Below are positions 18,044 to 26,567 of a DNA stretch of 64,000 nt, in pieces. The stretch is from CALBPI01 sp039033995. Lineage in GTDB: Bacteria; Pseudomonadota; Gammaproteobacteria; Steroidobacterales; Woeseiaceae. The notes under the pieces are model-generated. The model was not told the DNA's origin and did no database searches. It saw only the letters and a program-made list of their open reading frames with translations. The position numbers and the translations under genes were made by a program. Numbering within the stretch: the stretch's first letter is position 1; the number at the start of each line of letters is the position of its first letter. The stretch spans positions 186,001 to 250,000 of the forward strand of contig JBCCBP010000001.1 in the NCBI GenBank assembly GCA_039033995.1, written 5' to 3'.

Positions 18044-19776
18044 TGTCAGAAGGCCGCTTTCCCGACACTATCGAGCTATCAGATGCGCGACGTCTGACCG
18101 GTATCAACGTTGTCTGGTCAGAACCATCTGCGGTTCTCGATTTGCGGATGTCGGACACAACACACGTCGCTTCGCTGTTTTCGGCCTGGAAGGCCGCGCT
18201 TGCCGAGTTATGTGATGCCCTTAACTGGGGCCAACCGCAAAGTGCTTGGCGCGAGTTCAAGGCGGGCGCGAGTTTCGTGTTCTCAGCGCCGGTGGATCGT
18301 CTGTACGTTGCGATTGAGATTGCTCGGCTCGCCTTGTTCACGGTCGCCAAGCGCCACGCGCTCAATCTTCGCTACGACGAAGACGAGGGCCCGATCAGCG
18401 ACGACGATGATCAGGCAATCGCTGCGCTGAAAACAGCCTTGGCCGAAGAGCGACACCCACCGACGCTTGAGTTGCAGGCCGAAACGCTCGCTCGTAGCCA
18501 GACATTTCTGTGGGATGACGACATTGTCTCCGTTGGGCTCGGCAAAGGCAGCCAGCAGTGGCCAGCGGATCAGGTACCCGACAGTGTCGATTGGTCATCG
18601 GTGCATGACGTACCCGTCGCGCTGGTGACCGGCACCAACGGCAAGACAACGACGGTTCGACTCGCTAGCCGTATTTTGCGTGCGGCCGGTCATCGGGTAG
18701 GGCTAAGCTCGACCGACTGGATTGGTGTCGACGACGACATTATTGATCGCGGTGACTACTCTGGGCCTGGCGGCGCGCGCACGGTGTTGCGCGATACCCG
18801 CGTCGATGTGGCGATTCTCGAAACAGCCCGGGGCGGACTGTTGCGTCGCGGACTCGGCGTTGACTATGCCAATGCGGCATTGATCACCAACATCGCAGAG
18901 GACCATCTGGGCGATTTTGGATCTCAGGATGTCGGCGAGCTACTCAACGTTAAGTGGGTGATCATGAAAGCGCTCGGCGATGGTGCCACGGCGGTGCTGA
19001 ATGCCGATGATTCATTGCTACGAGAGCAGGCAAAGACGCTGTCCGTGCCGATCATCTGGTTCTCGCTGCAATCGGACAATCCGTTGATCGAGAAACACAC
19101 GGCCAGCGGCGGCACGGCCTGCATTTTGCGCGATGAGACCCTAGGTTTCTTGCGGGGAACCCGGTGGCAGCCGCTGCTCTCTGTTGACGACGTACCGATT
19201 ACGATGCACGGCGTTGCGCGCCATAATTGCGCTAACGCCCTTGCTGCCGCTGCACTGTGTCACAGCCTCGGTGCGAGCGATGAAGCGATTCGTCAGGGTC
19301 TGCAGGAAATGCAGCCCAACGACAACCCCGGACGTTGCAATGTGTTCCACGTCGACGGCTATGAGGTACTGCTCGATTTCGCCCACAATCCGGACGCGAT
19401 GGCAGCCCTATTCGATATCGCCGAAGCACATCCCGCGAAGCGTCGCGTGCTGTGTTTCGGGCAGGCTGGCGATCGCACGGACGCGCAGATCCGAGAGCTG
19501 GCACAAGCCGCGTGGTCGATCGGTCTCGATCGTGTGGTGATCTCCGAACTCGCAGAATATCGGCGCGGGCGTGAGCCCGGCGAGGTGCCGCGCTTACTCA
19601 GCGAGGCGCTGGTGGGTGCTGGTGCGCAAACGGAACAGATCCATCAATATGCGACCGAGGCGGAATCCCTGGCGGATGCGATGAATTGGTGCGAGCCAGG
19701 CGATCTGGTCATCATGCTAGCGCTTGGCAAAGCCCGCGAGCTGATCGATCACCTGCAATCGCGTACGACGGACTAA
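18043..19776 (+). CDS. Mur-ligase-like protein paired with CphA (no ATP-grasp domain)
   Basis: This 577-residue protein resembles the C-terminal Mur-ligase half of cyanophycin synthetase: P-loop LVTGTNGKTTTVRLASRIL near residue 196, VDVAILETARGGLLRRGLG, NIAEDHLGDFG, and LLDFAHNPDAMAAL. The first 190 residues are unlike ATP-grasp and I do not recognise them. The start shares one base with the cphA stop, so the two are translationally coupled. By family it should use ATP to make an amide or peptide bond, plausibly with Arg or a related side-chain substrate. It could modify, prime or trim the cyanophycin backbone, but its reaction cannot be read from sequence. Confidence 0.85.
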   Translation: MSEGRFPDTIELSDARRLTGINVVWSEPSAVLDLRMSDTTHVASLFSAWKAALAELCDALNWGQPQSAWREFKAGASFVFSAPVDRLYVAIEIARLALFTVAKRHALNLRYDEDEGPISDDDDQAIAALKTALAEERHPPTLELQAETLARSQTFLWDDDIVSVGLGKGSQQWPADQVPDSVDWSSVHDVPVALVTGTNGKTTTVRLASRILRAAGHRVGLSSTDWIGVDDDIIDRGDYSGPGGARTVLRDTRVDVAILETARGGLLRRGLGVDYANAALITNIAEDHLGDFGSQDVGELLNVKWVIMKALGDGATAVLNADDSLLREQAKTLSVPIIWFSLQSDNPLIEKHTASGGTACILRDETLGFLRGTRWQPLLSVDDVPITMHGVARHNCANALAAAALCHSLGASDEAIRQGLQEMQPNDNPGRCNVFHVDGYEVLLDFAHNPDAMAALFDIAEAHPAKRRVLCFGQAGDRTDAQIRELAQAAWSIGLDRVVISELAEYRRGREPGEVPRLLSEALVGAGAQTEQIHQYATEAESLADAMNWCEPGDLVIMLALGKARELIDHLQSRTTD

Positions 19777-19794
19777 CGACACCGACCGCCTCGA

Positions 19795-20841
19795 TTATTC
19801 CGCACTGATTTTTTGCTCGCGACGTGCGATGACTTCCTGCAAGCGCTCAAGCTTACGAGCGATCAGATCGCGCTCGGTCTTGAGTCTCTGGTTATCCGGC
19901 GACTCAGCAACATTGGTTTCCATCGCCTTCAGCTCTTCGGTCAGCGCCGCCTCGCGCTCTCTCAGGTTGCCGATGCTCTCGGCCTCAATCGCTTTGTCGA
20001 AAACGATCCGATCAGGACCGCCGCTACTGGTGTTCGCCACGGGTGTCTCATCCGGCGCGATAAAGCTCTGCTTGGGACTGAACGCTCGCGTGTTTACCAG
20101 AACCGGCGAGGCAATTTCGATGCCCGCCTCATGCAGCGCATCCATCGTGGCAGCCCGAAGCTGGCGTCGTTTGCCCAGCACCGACTTCACATCGGTCAAA
20201 AGGCCGGCGATGGCATAGGTCACCGAGAAATCACCCAGATGTTTAATCTGTACGTACGGGCTCTCGAGCCCGCACAGCCTGCCCGCGTCGAGTAACAGCG
20301 CTTCGATGCGGTGACGCGATACGTCGTAACCGAGTGATAGTTCAACTGACAAGATGGTGCCAGAGTTGCGCATAACGCGAACCGGGTTGCTGACCATGAA
20401 CATGTTGGGCAGCGTCGTCAGATCGCGATCCTCGGTTTGAATTTCGGTATGCAGCAAATCCATCTCGGAGACTCGGCCAAAATAGTCACCGACGTGAATG
20501 TAGTCGCCGAGCTTAAAACTGCCGACTGCGCGTAACATGATGCCGGCCATGATGTTGCCGACAATATTGGTTGATGACAGCGCAATCGTAGCACTGATAA
20601 TGATGCCGTACAGGCTGAGTAAGGATCCGCGAGTGCCGTCATTGACCGGTACCGTCAGGATAATGATCAGGACACCGAACAGGACCATCGCCACCGTGAG
20701 CATCTGTCGCTGAAACTGCTTGTCAGGCTTGTCGGCGAACCACTGGTCCAGGCGGCGATTCAGCAAATAGATGGCACCGCAGACCAGGCCGATGATAAGC
20801 AGCGTCTGGAAGCCGATGGTAAGCAGCGTCAATAGAGTCAT
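19795..20841 (-). CDS. Small-conductance mechanosensitive channel, MscS family
   Basis: This 348-residue protein has two or three N-terminal membrane helices, then a pore-lining MscS-type helix with Ala/Gly packing (SLYGIIISATIALSSTNIVGNIMAGIMLRAV). The MscS beta domain follows (FKLGDYIHVGDYFGRVSEMDLLHTEI, TLPNMFMVSNPVRVMRNSG). The last 50 residues form a charged coiled coil (REREAALTEELKAMETN), an addition not found in E. coli MscS. Known members open under hypo-osmotic shock to release solutes. It converges on the Mur-ligase-like gene. Confidence 0.9.
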   Translation of the reverse strand: MTLLTLLTIGFQTLLIIGLVCGAIYLLNRRLDQWFADKPDKQFQRQMLTVAMVLFGVLIIILTVPVNDGTRGSLLSLYGIIISATIALSSTNIVGNIMAGIMLRAVGSFKLGDYIHVGDYFGRVSEMDLLHTEIQTEDRDLTTLPNMFMVSNPVRVMRNSGTILSVELSLGYDVSRHRIEALLLDAGRLCGLESPYVQIKHLGDFSVTYAIAGLLTDVKSVLGKRRQLRAATMDALHEAGIEIASPVLVNTRAFSPKQSFIAPDETPVANTSSGGPDRIVFDKAIEAESIGNLREREAALTEELKAMETNVAESPDNQRLKTERDLIARKLERLQEVIARREQKISAE

Positions 20842-21022
20842 GGCAATGCGAGGTCAGGATGCGTCAGTGCCGAGTTTAGCAGACCGTCGCCAGACAGCTG
20901 CCTCAGCTGGGCGGTGCAATGTTTTGCCAACCTGGCCGGTCTCATTGACGTGACTTGAGAATTGACGCAAGCCCCCGCATGATTTCGCCACCGGCACACC
21001 TTTCAGGCAATGGAGATACGCA

Positions 21023-21889
21023 ATGACGGATTACACCCCACCCAAGGTATGGACCTGGGACACCGAGAGTGGCGGCAAATTCGCCAATATCAATCGACCG
21101 ATTGCCGGGCCGACGCACGACAAGGCGTTGCCGCGTGGCGATCACGATCTGCAATTGTATTCGCTCGCGACGCCCAACGGTGTCAAAGTGACGGTGTTGC
21201 TCGAAGAGCTGCTTGAGGCGGGTGTCACGGGCGCGGAATACGATGCCTGGTTGATCAACATCCAGGAGGGCGATCAGTTCGGCAATGGTTTTGTATCGGC
21301 CAATCCCAACTCGAAAATCCCGGCGCTACTGGATTACGCCGAGGAGACGCCAGTACGCGTTTTCGAATCTGGCTCCATACTGCTATACCTCGCGCAAAAG
21401 TTTGGTCATTTCCTGCCAGACGATCCGCGCGAGCGCATTGAGGCGATGAACTGGCTGTTCTGGCAGATGGGTAGCGCCCCGTATCTCGGCGGTGGTTTTG
21501 GTCACTTCTATAGCTATGCGCCGACGAAAATCGAGTATTGCATCGATCGCTTCGCGATGGAGGTGAAACGACAGCTCGATGTGCTGGATCGACATCTGGC
21601 CGAGCACGAGTACATGGCGGGCACTGCGTATTCGATTGCCGATATGGCGATTTGGCCCTGGTATGGTGCCGTGGTCGTCAACACGGTCTACGAGGCAGCG
21701 GAGTTTTTGTCGACGCACGAATACTCGCACGTCCTCCGCTGGCAACAGCAGATCGCGGAGCGCCCGGCGGTACAGCGCGGCAAAATGGTTAATCGCGCCT
21801 GGGGCGACCCGGCGGGTCAATTGCGCGAACGCCACGCGGCCAGCGATTTCGATGAGCGTACGCAGGACAAGATCGAAGCGGAGGAGTAG
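21023..21889 (+). CDS. Glutathione S-transferase family protein, YghU-like
   Basis: This 288-residue protein has the extended N-terminus of YghU/YfcG-type enzymes (VWTWDTESGGKFANINRPIAGPTHDKALPRG). A thioredoxin-like half follows (LQLYSLATPNGVKVTVLLEEL, NPNSKIPALLD, FESGSILLYLAQKFG), then the all-helical half (YMAGTAYSIADMAIWPW). Known relatives bind glutathione and act as disulfide-bond reductases. GGAG lies 7 bases before the ATG. A single gene with no obvious partners. Confidence 0.92.
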   Translation: MTDYTPPKVWTWDTESGGKFANINRPIAGPTHDKALPRGDHDLQLYSLATPNGVKVTVLLEELLEAGVTGAEYDAWLINIQEGDQFGNGFVSANPNSKIPALLDYAEETPVRVFESGSILLYLAQKFGHFLPDDPRERIEAMNWLFWQMGSAPYLGGGFGHFYSYAPTKIEYCIDRFAMEVKRQLDVLDRHLAEHEYMAGTAYSIADMAIWPWYGAVVVNTVYEAAEFLSTHEYSHVLRWQQQIAERPAVQRGKMVNRAWGDPAGQLRERHAASDFDERTQDKIEAEE

Positions 21890-21906
21890 GCCGTGGCGCG
21901 GCGCCG

Positions 21907-22074
21907 CTAATTGATTGCTACGAATCGCGACAGCGTATCTTCGATGTCGGGTCGAATATCATCGCGACTGGCCGACCAGACCAATTTGCCCGCTTCGACC
22001 GGCGCGTTAAGTCCGGCGATGTTGTGCTCAGCGGTGAGTTTCTCGGTGGAGACACCTGTCCCGGCAACAGTGCG
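21907..22074 (-). other. In-frame open stretch after the HDOD stop codon
   Basis: On the minus strand the frame of the HDOD gene stays open for 55 codons after its TAA (22075-22077), ending in TAG at 21907-21909. The stretch includes VEAGKLVWSASRDDIRPDI and looks protein-like in composition. It has no ATG or GTG, and its only possible start is an internal TTG. It may be a lost C-terminal part of the HDOD protein, a degraded gene end, or chance. Confidence 0.3.
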
Positions 22075-22920
22075 TTAGTTCAAAAAGACGCTCTGAAGCT
22101 CGGCCACCGCTTCGTGTGTACCTGTCATAACCTCAGGTATGGCATCGGTCGTCATACCGATCCGCGTCATGGCGTCCTCATCGATAGGTGGCGCATCGTC
22201 CAGGTTTTCGCTGCTGAGCTCCGCGAGTACCGCCAGTGAGTTAGCGATATGTACAACATCAACAATGGCGCTCGGTGTGTCTTTCGCACTGGGGTCGTGA
22301 TGGTACAGAGCGACGTCAGCCAGGTAGTCGGGTAGCGACCAGGCGGTCATCAATGCAGCACCTACCGCCGTATGGTCGAAACCGAAGATATCTTGCTCCG
22401 CTTTTGAGGTTTGCGTGCCGTCGGTGGTTTCGATCGCGAGTAGTAGCGCTTCGCGCGACTGCTCAGGTCGTTGACTGAACAGAACAAGCTGACCGACGTC
22501 ATGTAACAAGCCAGCCATGAACAAGGATTCGCGAGTTCGAATTTTTAGCGTTTTGGCGATCGTCTTGGCGGCGGCGGCGCTGTACAAGCTATGCATCCAG
22601 AAGTCTTTCATCTGAACCAACTCATTGGGTATGCCGTCCAGCGTACTGCGTGCGCACAAACCAAACGCAAGGTCCCGGACTTCTTGTGCACCTACCACTG
22701 CGACCGCTCGATCCACTGCGGTAATGGGGACACCCGAATTGTACAAAGCACTGTTCGCAATGCGCAGCAATGCAGCCGCTAGCCCGGGGTCCTGTTCGAT
22801 CAACGCGCCAATATCCCAGGCGCTGCTGTTCTCATCATTCAACAAGTCGCTGATACGGAAAGCAATATCCGGAAATGTTGTGAGCTCTGTAACTTCGTTC
22901 GCGATCGCTGTGGCGGACAT
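22075..22920 (-). CDS. HDOD-domain signalling protein
   Basis: 281 residues made of one HDOD domain: FPDIAFRISDLLNDENSSAWDIG, DPGLAAALLRIANSALYN, VDRAVAVVGAQEVRDLAFG, then SLYSAAAAKTIAKTL and FMAGLLHDVGQLVLF. HDOD domains are inactive relatives of HD phosphohydrolases and serve in signalling in other bacteria. The ATG at 22920 (MSATAIANEV) has GGAAG 6 bases upstream. A TTG at 22932 is less likely. It is divergent from a chemoreceptor gene, so a link to chemotaxis or surface signalling is plausible but not shown. Confidence 0.88.
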   Translation of the reverse strand: MSATAIANEVTELTTFPDIAFRISDLLNDENSSAWDIGALIEQDPGLAAALLRIANSALYNSGVPITAVDRAVAVVGAQEVRDLAFGLCARSTLDGIPNELVQMKDFWMHSLYSAAAAKTIAKTLKIRTRESLFMAGLLHDVGQLVLFSQRPEQSREALLLAIETTDGTQTSKAEQDIFGFDHTAVGAALMTAWSLPDYLADVALYHHDPSAKDTPSAIVDVVHIANSLAVLAELSSENLDDAPPIDEDAMTRIGMTTDAIPEVMTGTHEAVAELQSVFLN

Positions 22921-23160
22921 CGGTGCTTCCAAAAAACCTATGTCCAGTCTTTGGCGTCCGTTTTCGCGAATTCTTGAAACTTGCCTAAAGAATGTTGTCA
23001 GTCCACCGCTATGATCGCATCAGGGTTGGAAATCTGATGGTCACGGTCCACCAAAGTTCCTGCGAGCTTTGATTGACCGGACATGGATTGTCTGCCAAGT
23101 AGTCAGAACATAACCGGGCACTGCATGACGATGTGATACCCGGAGAGATTGAGGATCGAC

Positions 23161-25047
23161 ATGCTGAGAAATCTACTGAAGTCTAACGAGACTGATTCCG
23201 CCGCGGAACAGAACGAGCACAACGCCAAGCTCGCCTACATCATAGATAGCTCTGAAGCGGCTTTTATGATGGTGGACAGAGATTTCGTTATCACCTACGC
23301 GAACAAAGCAACGATGAGTATTCTGCGTGATAACCACACGGAGTTCAGAAAGATCTGGTCTGGATTTGATGCAGAGAAGATCATCGGTACTTGTATTGAC
23401 CGGTTCCATAAAGACCCCTCACATCAGCGCAGCATGATGTCGACGCCGATGCAGCAACCGTTCAAGACCCGCATCAAAGTCGGTGAATTAACGTTCGCGC
23501 TAACGGTGACCGCTATGTTCGATACAGCGGGTGAATATTGCGGCAATACCCTCGAGTGGCTGGATATCACGAACGAGATTGAGTCAATTCGACGTGACAT
23601 TGAACAGCGCTGCAGAATCGAAGCGACGACAGCATCGCAAGCGGTGGTTGAATTTGACCTGGACGGCAAAATCCTCGCGGCGAATGACAATTTCTGCCAG
23701 GTGATGGGTTACGCAAGCCACGATATTGTTGGCAAGCAACACCGCGTGTTGGTCGACGAGCAACAAGCAGCGAGCGCGGAATACACACAGTTCTGGCAGA
23801 AACTCCAGGCCGGCGAATCAACATCCGGGGAGTATCGTCGCGTCGCGAAAGACGGTAGCACCGTCTGGATTCGCGGCACTTACGCGCCGATCAAAGACGA
23901 ACTCGATAAGGTGATCAAAGTCATCGAGACGTCTGACGATATCACCAGCGACAAGAGACTGCGCGATGAGATCAACGATGCATTGGCTGAGACTGCGGAA
24001 GTAATGAAGTCGGTGTCCGACGGTGACCTAACTCAAAGAGTCGCTGGCAACTACTCGAAGACACTCGACGAGCTGAAACTGTCCGTCAATAACACGCTGG
24101 AACAACTGTGCGGCACCATCGCAGAGATAACGGGAGTAGCAGATACGGTTGGTCAGGGCGCTCGCGAGATCTCTCAGGGCAACAACAATCTCTCCGAGCG
24201 TACTGAGCAACAGGCGTCGAGTCTTGAAGAAACCGCGTCGAGCATGGAAGAGATGACCGCCACGGTACAAAGCAACGCAGACAACGCCGCTGAAGCCAAA
24301 CATCTCTCGGCAGATGCGCATGACAACGCCCGGAAAGGCGGTGACGTCGTTAAAAGTGCTGTTGAGGCGATGGATGAGATCAGCCGATCCAGCGGTAAGA
24401 TTTCAGACATCATCGGCGTGATCGATGAGATCGCGTTTCAGACAAATCTGTTGGCATTGAATGCCTCGGTCGAAGCTGCACGCGCTGGAGAGCAGGGCAG
24501 AGGCTTCGCCGTGGTTGCGAGCGAAGTCCGTAACCTCGCCGGCCGGTCCGCTACCGCTGCCAAGGAGATCAAGGAGCTGATCCAGGACTCTGCGGGTAAG
24601 GTGAGCGAGGGCTCTCGACTTGTGAACCAGTCGGGCGAGACGTTAAACGTCATTGTCCAAAGCGTCAAGAAAGTCTCCGATATCATTGCTGATATTGCGA
24701 CGGCGAGCGTCGAGCAATCCGAGGGAATCTCACAGGTCAATTCGGCGATCAGCCAAATGGACGACCTGACACAGCAAAACGCCGCGCTTGTGGAAGAATC
24801 CGCTGCTGCGAGCGAAACGCTGAATAACCAGGCGCAGTCGTTGTCCCATCTGGTACAAAACTTCAGACTGCCCAGTGGTGCTATCGCCAGAATATCAGCG
24901 TCCTCTGGGCAGGTGGAGCGTCGCTCCGCTTCACGACCATGGGCTGACAAGGCACCGGCATCATCGCCACGCCGAGGCAATAACGTGATACCCGAGCCGA
25001 CAGTCGCGAACAGCGGCGACCACGATGAGGCTTGGGAAACGTTCTAA
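23161..25047 (+). CDS. Cytosolic methyl-accepting chemotaxis protein with two PAS domains
   Basis: 628 residues with no membrane segment. Two PAS domains (about 20-135 and 140-270, the second with DLDGKILAANDNFCQVMGY) precede a HAMP-like linker (SVSDGDLTQRVAGNYSKTLDELK). The receptor signalling domain follows, with the hairpin tip EIAFQTNLLALNASVEAARAGEQGRGFAVVASEVR split across the conserved CheA/CheW-binding region. The protein ends in EAWETF, matching the xWxxF tether that binds CheR/CheB in enteric receptors. GAGG lies 6 bases before the ATG at 23161. No che genes are in the window. Confidence 0.92.
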   Translation: MLRNLLKSNETDSAAEQNEHNAKLAYIIDSSEAAFMMVDRDFVITYANKATMSILRDNHTEFRKIWSGFDAEKIIGTCIDRFHKDPSHQRSMMSTPMQQPFKTRIKVGELTFALTVTAMFDTAGEYCGNTLEWLDITNEIESIRRDIEQRCRIEATTASQAVVEFDLDGKILAANDNFCQVMGYASHDIVGKQHRVLVDEQQAASAEYTQFWQKLQAGESTSGEYRRVAKDGSTVWIRGTYAPIKDELDKVIKVIETSDDITSDKRLRDEINDALAETAEVMKSVSDGDLTQRVAGNYSKTLDELKLSVNNTLEQLCGTIAEITGVADTVGQGAREISQGNNNLSERTEQQASSLEETASSMEEMTATVQSNADNAAEAKHLSADAHDNARKGGDVVKSAVEAMDEISRSSGKISDIIGVIDEIAFQTNLLALNASVEAARAGEQGRGFAVVASEVRNLAGRSATAAKEIKELIQDSAGKVSEGSRLVNQSGETLNVIVQSVKKVSDIIADIATASVEQSEGISQVNSAISQMDDLTQQNAALVEESAAASETLNNQAQSLSHLVQNFRLPSGAIARISASSGQVERRSASRPWADKAPASSPRRGNNVIPEPTVANSGDHDEAWETF

Positions 25048-25123
25048 TCGTTGGATTGCCGCGGCGGGTTCCGATCGGACTGTCATCCTGTACATTCGCG
25101 ACGTTGTCAGAGCGGTGAAATAA

Positions 25124-25148
25124 AGGGTGGCGGTGATACCGCCACCCT
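25124..25148. terminator. Bidirectional hairpin terminator between chemoreceptor and TonB-like genes
   Basis: A perfect 11-bp stem, AGGGTGGCGGT (25124-25134) with ACCGCCACCCT (25138-25148), and a 3-base loop. It lies between two convergent genes. Read on the minus strand, the stem is followed by a T-rich run (TTTATTT), fitting a rho-independent terminator for the TonB-like gene. Confidence 0.75.
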
Positions 25149-25165
25149 AATCTCGCGATCTTCGT

Positions 25166-25789
25166 CTACTGCTCTATCTCGAACGTAAAGCGTTTTTCGA
25201 GACCCGATACGACGACAGCGCGCCCGTCGATGACGCGTGGCTGGTAACGAAAACGTTCGAGCGCCTTCAGCGCGGCACGCTCAAACCCCGGGTGACTTCG
25301 CGCCGTCACTTCCACATTGATCGCGCGGCCTTGCTGATCGACGCCGTAGCGTACGTCGACGTAGCCTTCAATTCCGCGTTGCAGCATGCGCTGCGGATAG
25401 ATGGGCTCAACCGCGATGATCGTGACGAGCGCCGCATTGTCTCGCGTTGTGCCAGGCAGGCCGGTGACGGTAGGTCCTGGATCGAGCACGAGCGGTACGT
25501 TGATGCCGTTGCCGTCCGGGTTCGCGGTCGTTTGCACCGGTGTCAATCGGATCGGCGGACCTTCCGGTCCTTGTGTCGGCGTACCAACTGGTTTGTCGAT
25601 GGGTTCCGGTGGCTGGTTCCTGATCGGCTTGGGCGGTGCTGGGGCCGGTGTCACTATTCTGAGTACGTCGTGTGTTACTGACTTGGTGAAGATCGGCTTT
25701 CCACCCTGTATTAGCATCGTCATCAATGCCAACAAAGCCACCGTGATACCGCCGGACGAGGTGATTGCCATCGATACGCGTTGCATCAT
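25166..25789 (-). CDS. TonB-like energy transducer
   Basis: About 207 residues: one N-terminal membrane helix (ITVALLALMTMLIQGG), a proline-rich spacer (APAPPKPIRNQPPEPIDKP), and a C-terminal TonB domain (EPIYPQRMLQRGIEGYVDVRYGV, ALERFRYQPRVIDG). TonB proteins carry inner-membrane energy to outer-membrane receptors, and some short versions serve other tasks. The ribosome site AAAGGAG is only one base from the first ATG (25795) but 7 bases from the second (25789), so the second is preferred. No exbB/exbD nearby. Divergent from padR across a strong palindrome. Confidence 0.85.
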   Translation of the reverse strand: MMQRVSMAITSSGGITVALLALMTMLIQGGKPIFTKSVTHDVLRIVTPAPAPPKPIRNQPPEPIDKPVGTPTQGPEGPPIRLTPVQTTANPDGNGINVPLVLDPGPTVTGLPGTTRDNAALVTIIAVEPIYPQRMLQRGIEGYVDVRYGVDQQGRAINVEVTARSHPGFERAALKALERFRYQPRVIDGRAVVVSGLEKRFTFEIEQ

Positions 25790-25832
25790 AGTCATACTCC
25801 TTTACCTTTAACTAACAAGTATCAGCGTATGT

Positions 25833-25880
25833 TACCTTGAACCAGAAAGTAAATATTGATTTACTTTTTTGTTCAAGGTA
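25833..25880. promoter_or_regulatory. Nested palindrome, likely PadR operator
   Basis: Two perfect inverted repeats are nested. The outer arms are TACCTTGAAC (25833-25842) and GTTCAAGGTA (25871-25880), and the inner arms AAAGTAAAT (25846-25854) and ATTTACTTT (25859-25867). It lies between the divergent tonB-like and padR-like genes. On both strands the outer arm provides TTGAAC, and 17 bp later the inner arm gives TTTACT, so the dyad may also hold overlapping -35/-10 elements. PadR regulators usually repress their own promoter through such dyads. Confidence 0.7.
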
Positions 25881-25909
25881 TGTTGATTGAACGACGATTA
25901 AGTAGTGCT

Positions 25910-26251
25910 ATGGCGAGAACAAATCCACCTTTCATGACGGGCGTACCCGAGTTGTTGCTGCTGCGGCTATTGTCGCAGCGCGCGATGTACGGTTATGAGC
26001 TTGTGCGCCAGATTCAGCTGGCGACCGGTGAGGCGATTCGGCTGGGAGAGGGGGTGATCTACCCGTCTCTTTATGCACTGGAAAAATCGGGTGCGCTGAA
26101 AGCCGTGCGTCGCAAGGTCGGCGCACGCGAACGCATTTACTACTCGACCACCGCGAAGGGCCGCAAGCGACTGACCCAACTCGAAGCGGACTGGGTTCGT
26201 ATTCGAGACGCTATCGCATTGTCTGGAGAGATCAGCATTGACTCGGCTTGA
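25910..26251 (+). CDS. PadR-family transcriptional regulator
   Basis: 113 residues forming a winged-helix PadR domain: VPELLLLRLLSQRAMYGYELVRQI, then GEGVIYPSLYALEKSGALKAVRRKVGARERIYYSTTAKGRKRL. The C-terminus is short, as in PadR subfamily 2. The frame is open to 25856, but that part overlaps the palindrome. The ATG at 25910 (MARTNPPFM) fits the family start. It probably represses itself, its downstream partner and the divergent TonB-like gene. Confidence 0.88.
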   Translation: MARTNPPFMTGVPELLLLRLLSQRAMYGYELVRQIQLATGEAIRLGEGVIYPSLYALEKSGALKAVRRKVGARERIYYSTTAKGRKRLTQLEADWVRIRDAIALSGEISIDSA

Positions 26252-26567
26252 TCCACATCGACTTTCGGTCTTGCTGTACCAACAAGGCATGCCGCAGGGT
26301 GATGCCGATCGGATGGCAGAAGAATGGCTGGCGCATTTAGAAGACCTGTGCTCGGAGCCATTAGTCGACGGCCAGGATCGGGCATCGCTATTGCTCGGTG
26401 ATGTGTCGATGCTGGTGCAGGGTGTCGGTGCTTTGCAGGTCACGCGTTCTATGCTCGAAGAGCGTATGCGATGGTTTGCGATGCTGCGTTGGAGTGGCGC
26501 CGGTATCGGTGGATTGCTGACCACCTTCTGTTTGTTCGCGATGATGAACAGCGCGATCAGCCTCTGA
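26238..26567 (+). CDS. Small membrane protein coupled to PadR (HAAS-like)
   Basis: 109 residues. The N-terminal half is helical and charged (QGMPQGDADRMAEEWLAHLEDL), resembling the HAAS or permease-prefix modules that often follow padR genes. The C-terminus has one or two membrane helices (SGAGIGGLLTTFCLFAMM). The start is TTG with a strong ribosome site (GGAGAG, 7 bases upstream) and overlaps padR by 14 bp. Family knowledge suggests a partner or membrane tether of the PadR system. The exact family is uncertain. Confidence 0.65.
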   Translation: MTRLDPHRLSVLLYQQGMPQGDADRMAEEWLAHLEDLCSEPLVDGQDRASLLLGDVSMLVQGVGALQVTRSMLEERMRWFAMLRWSGAGIGGLLTTFCLFAMMNSAISL

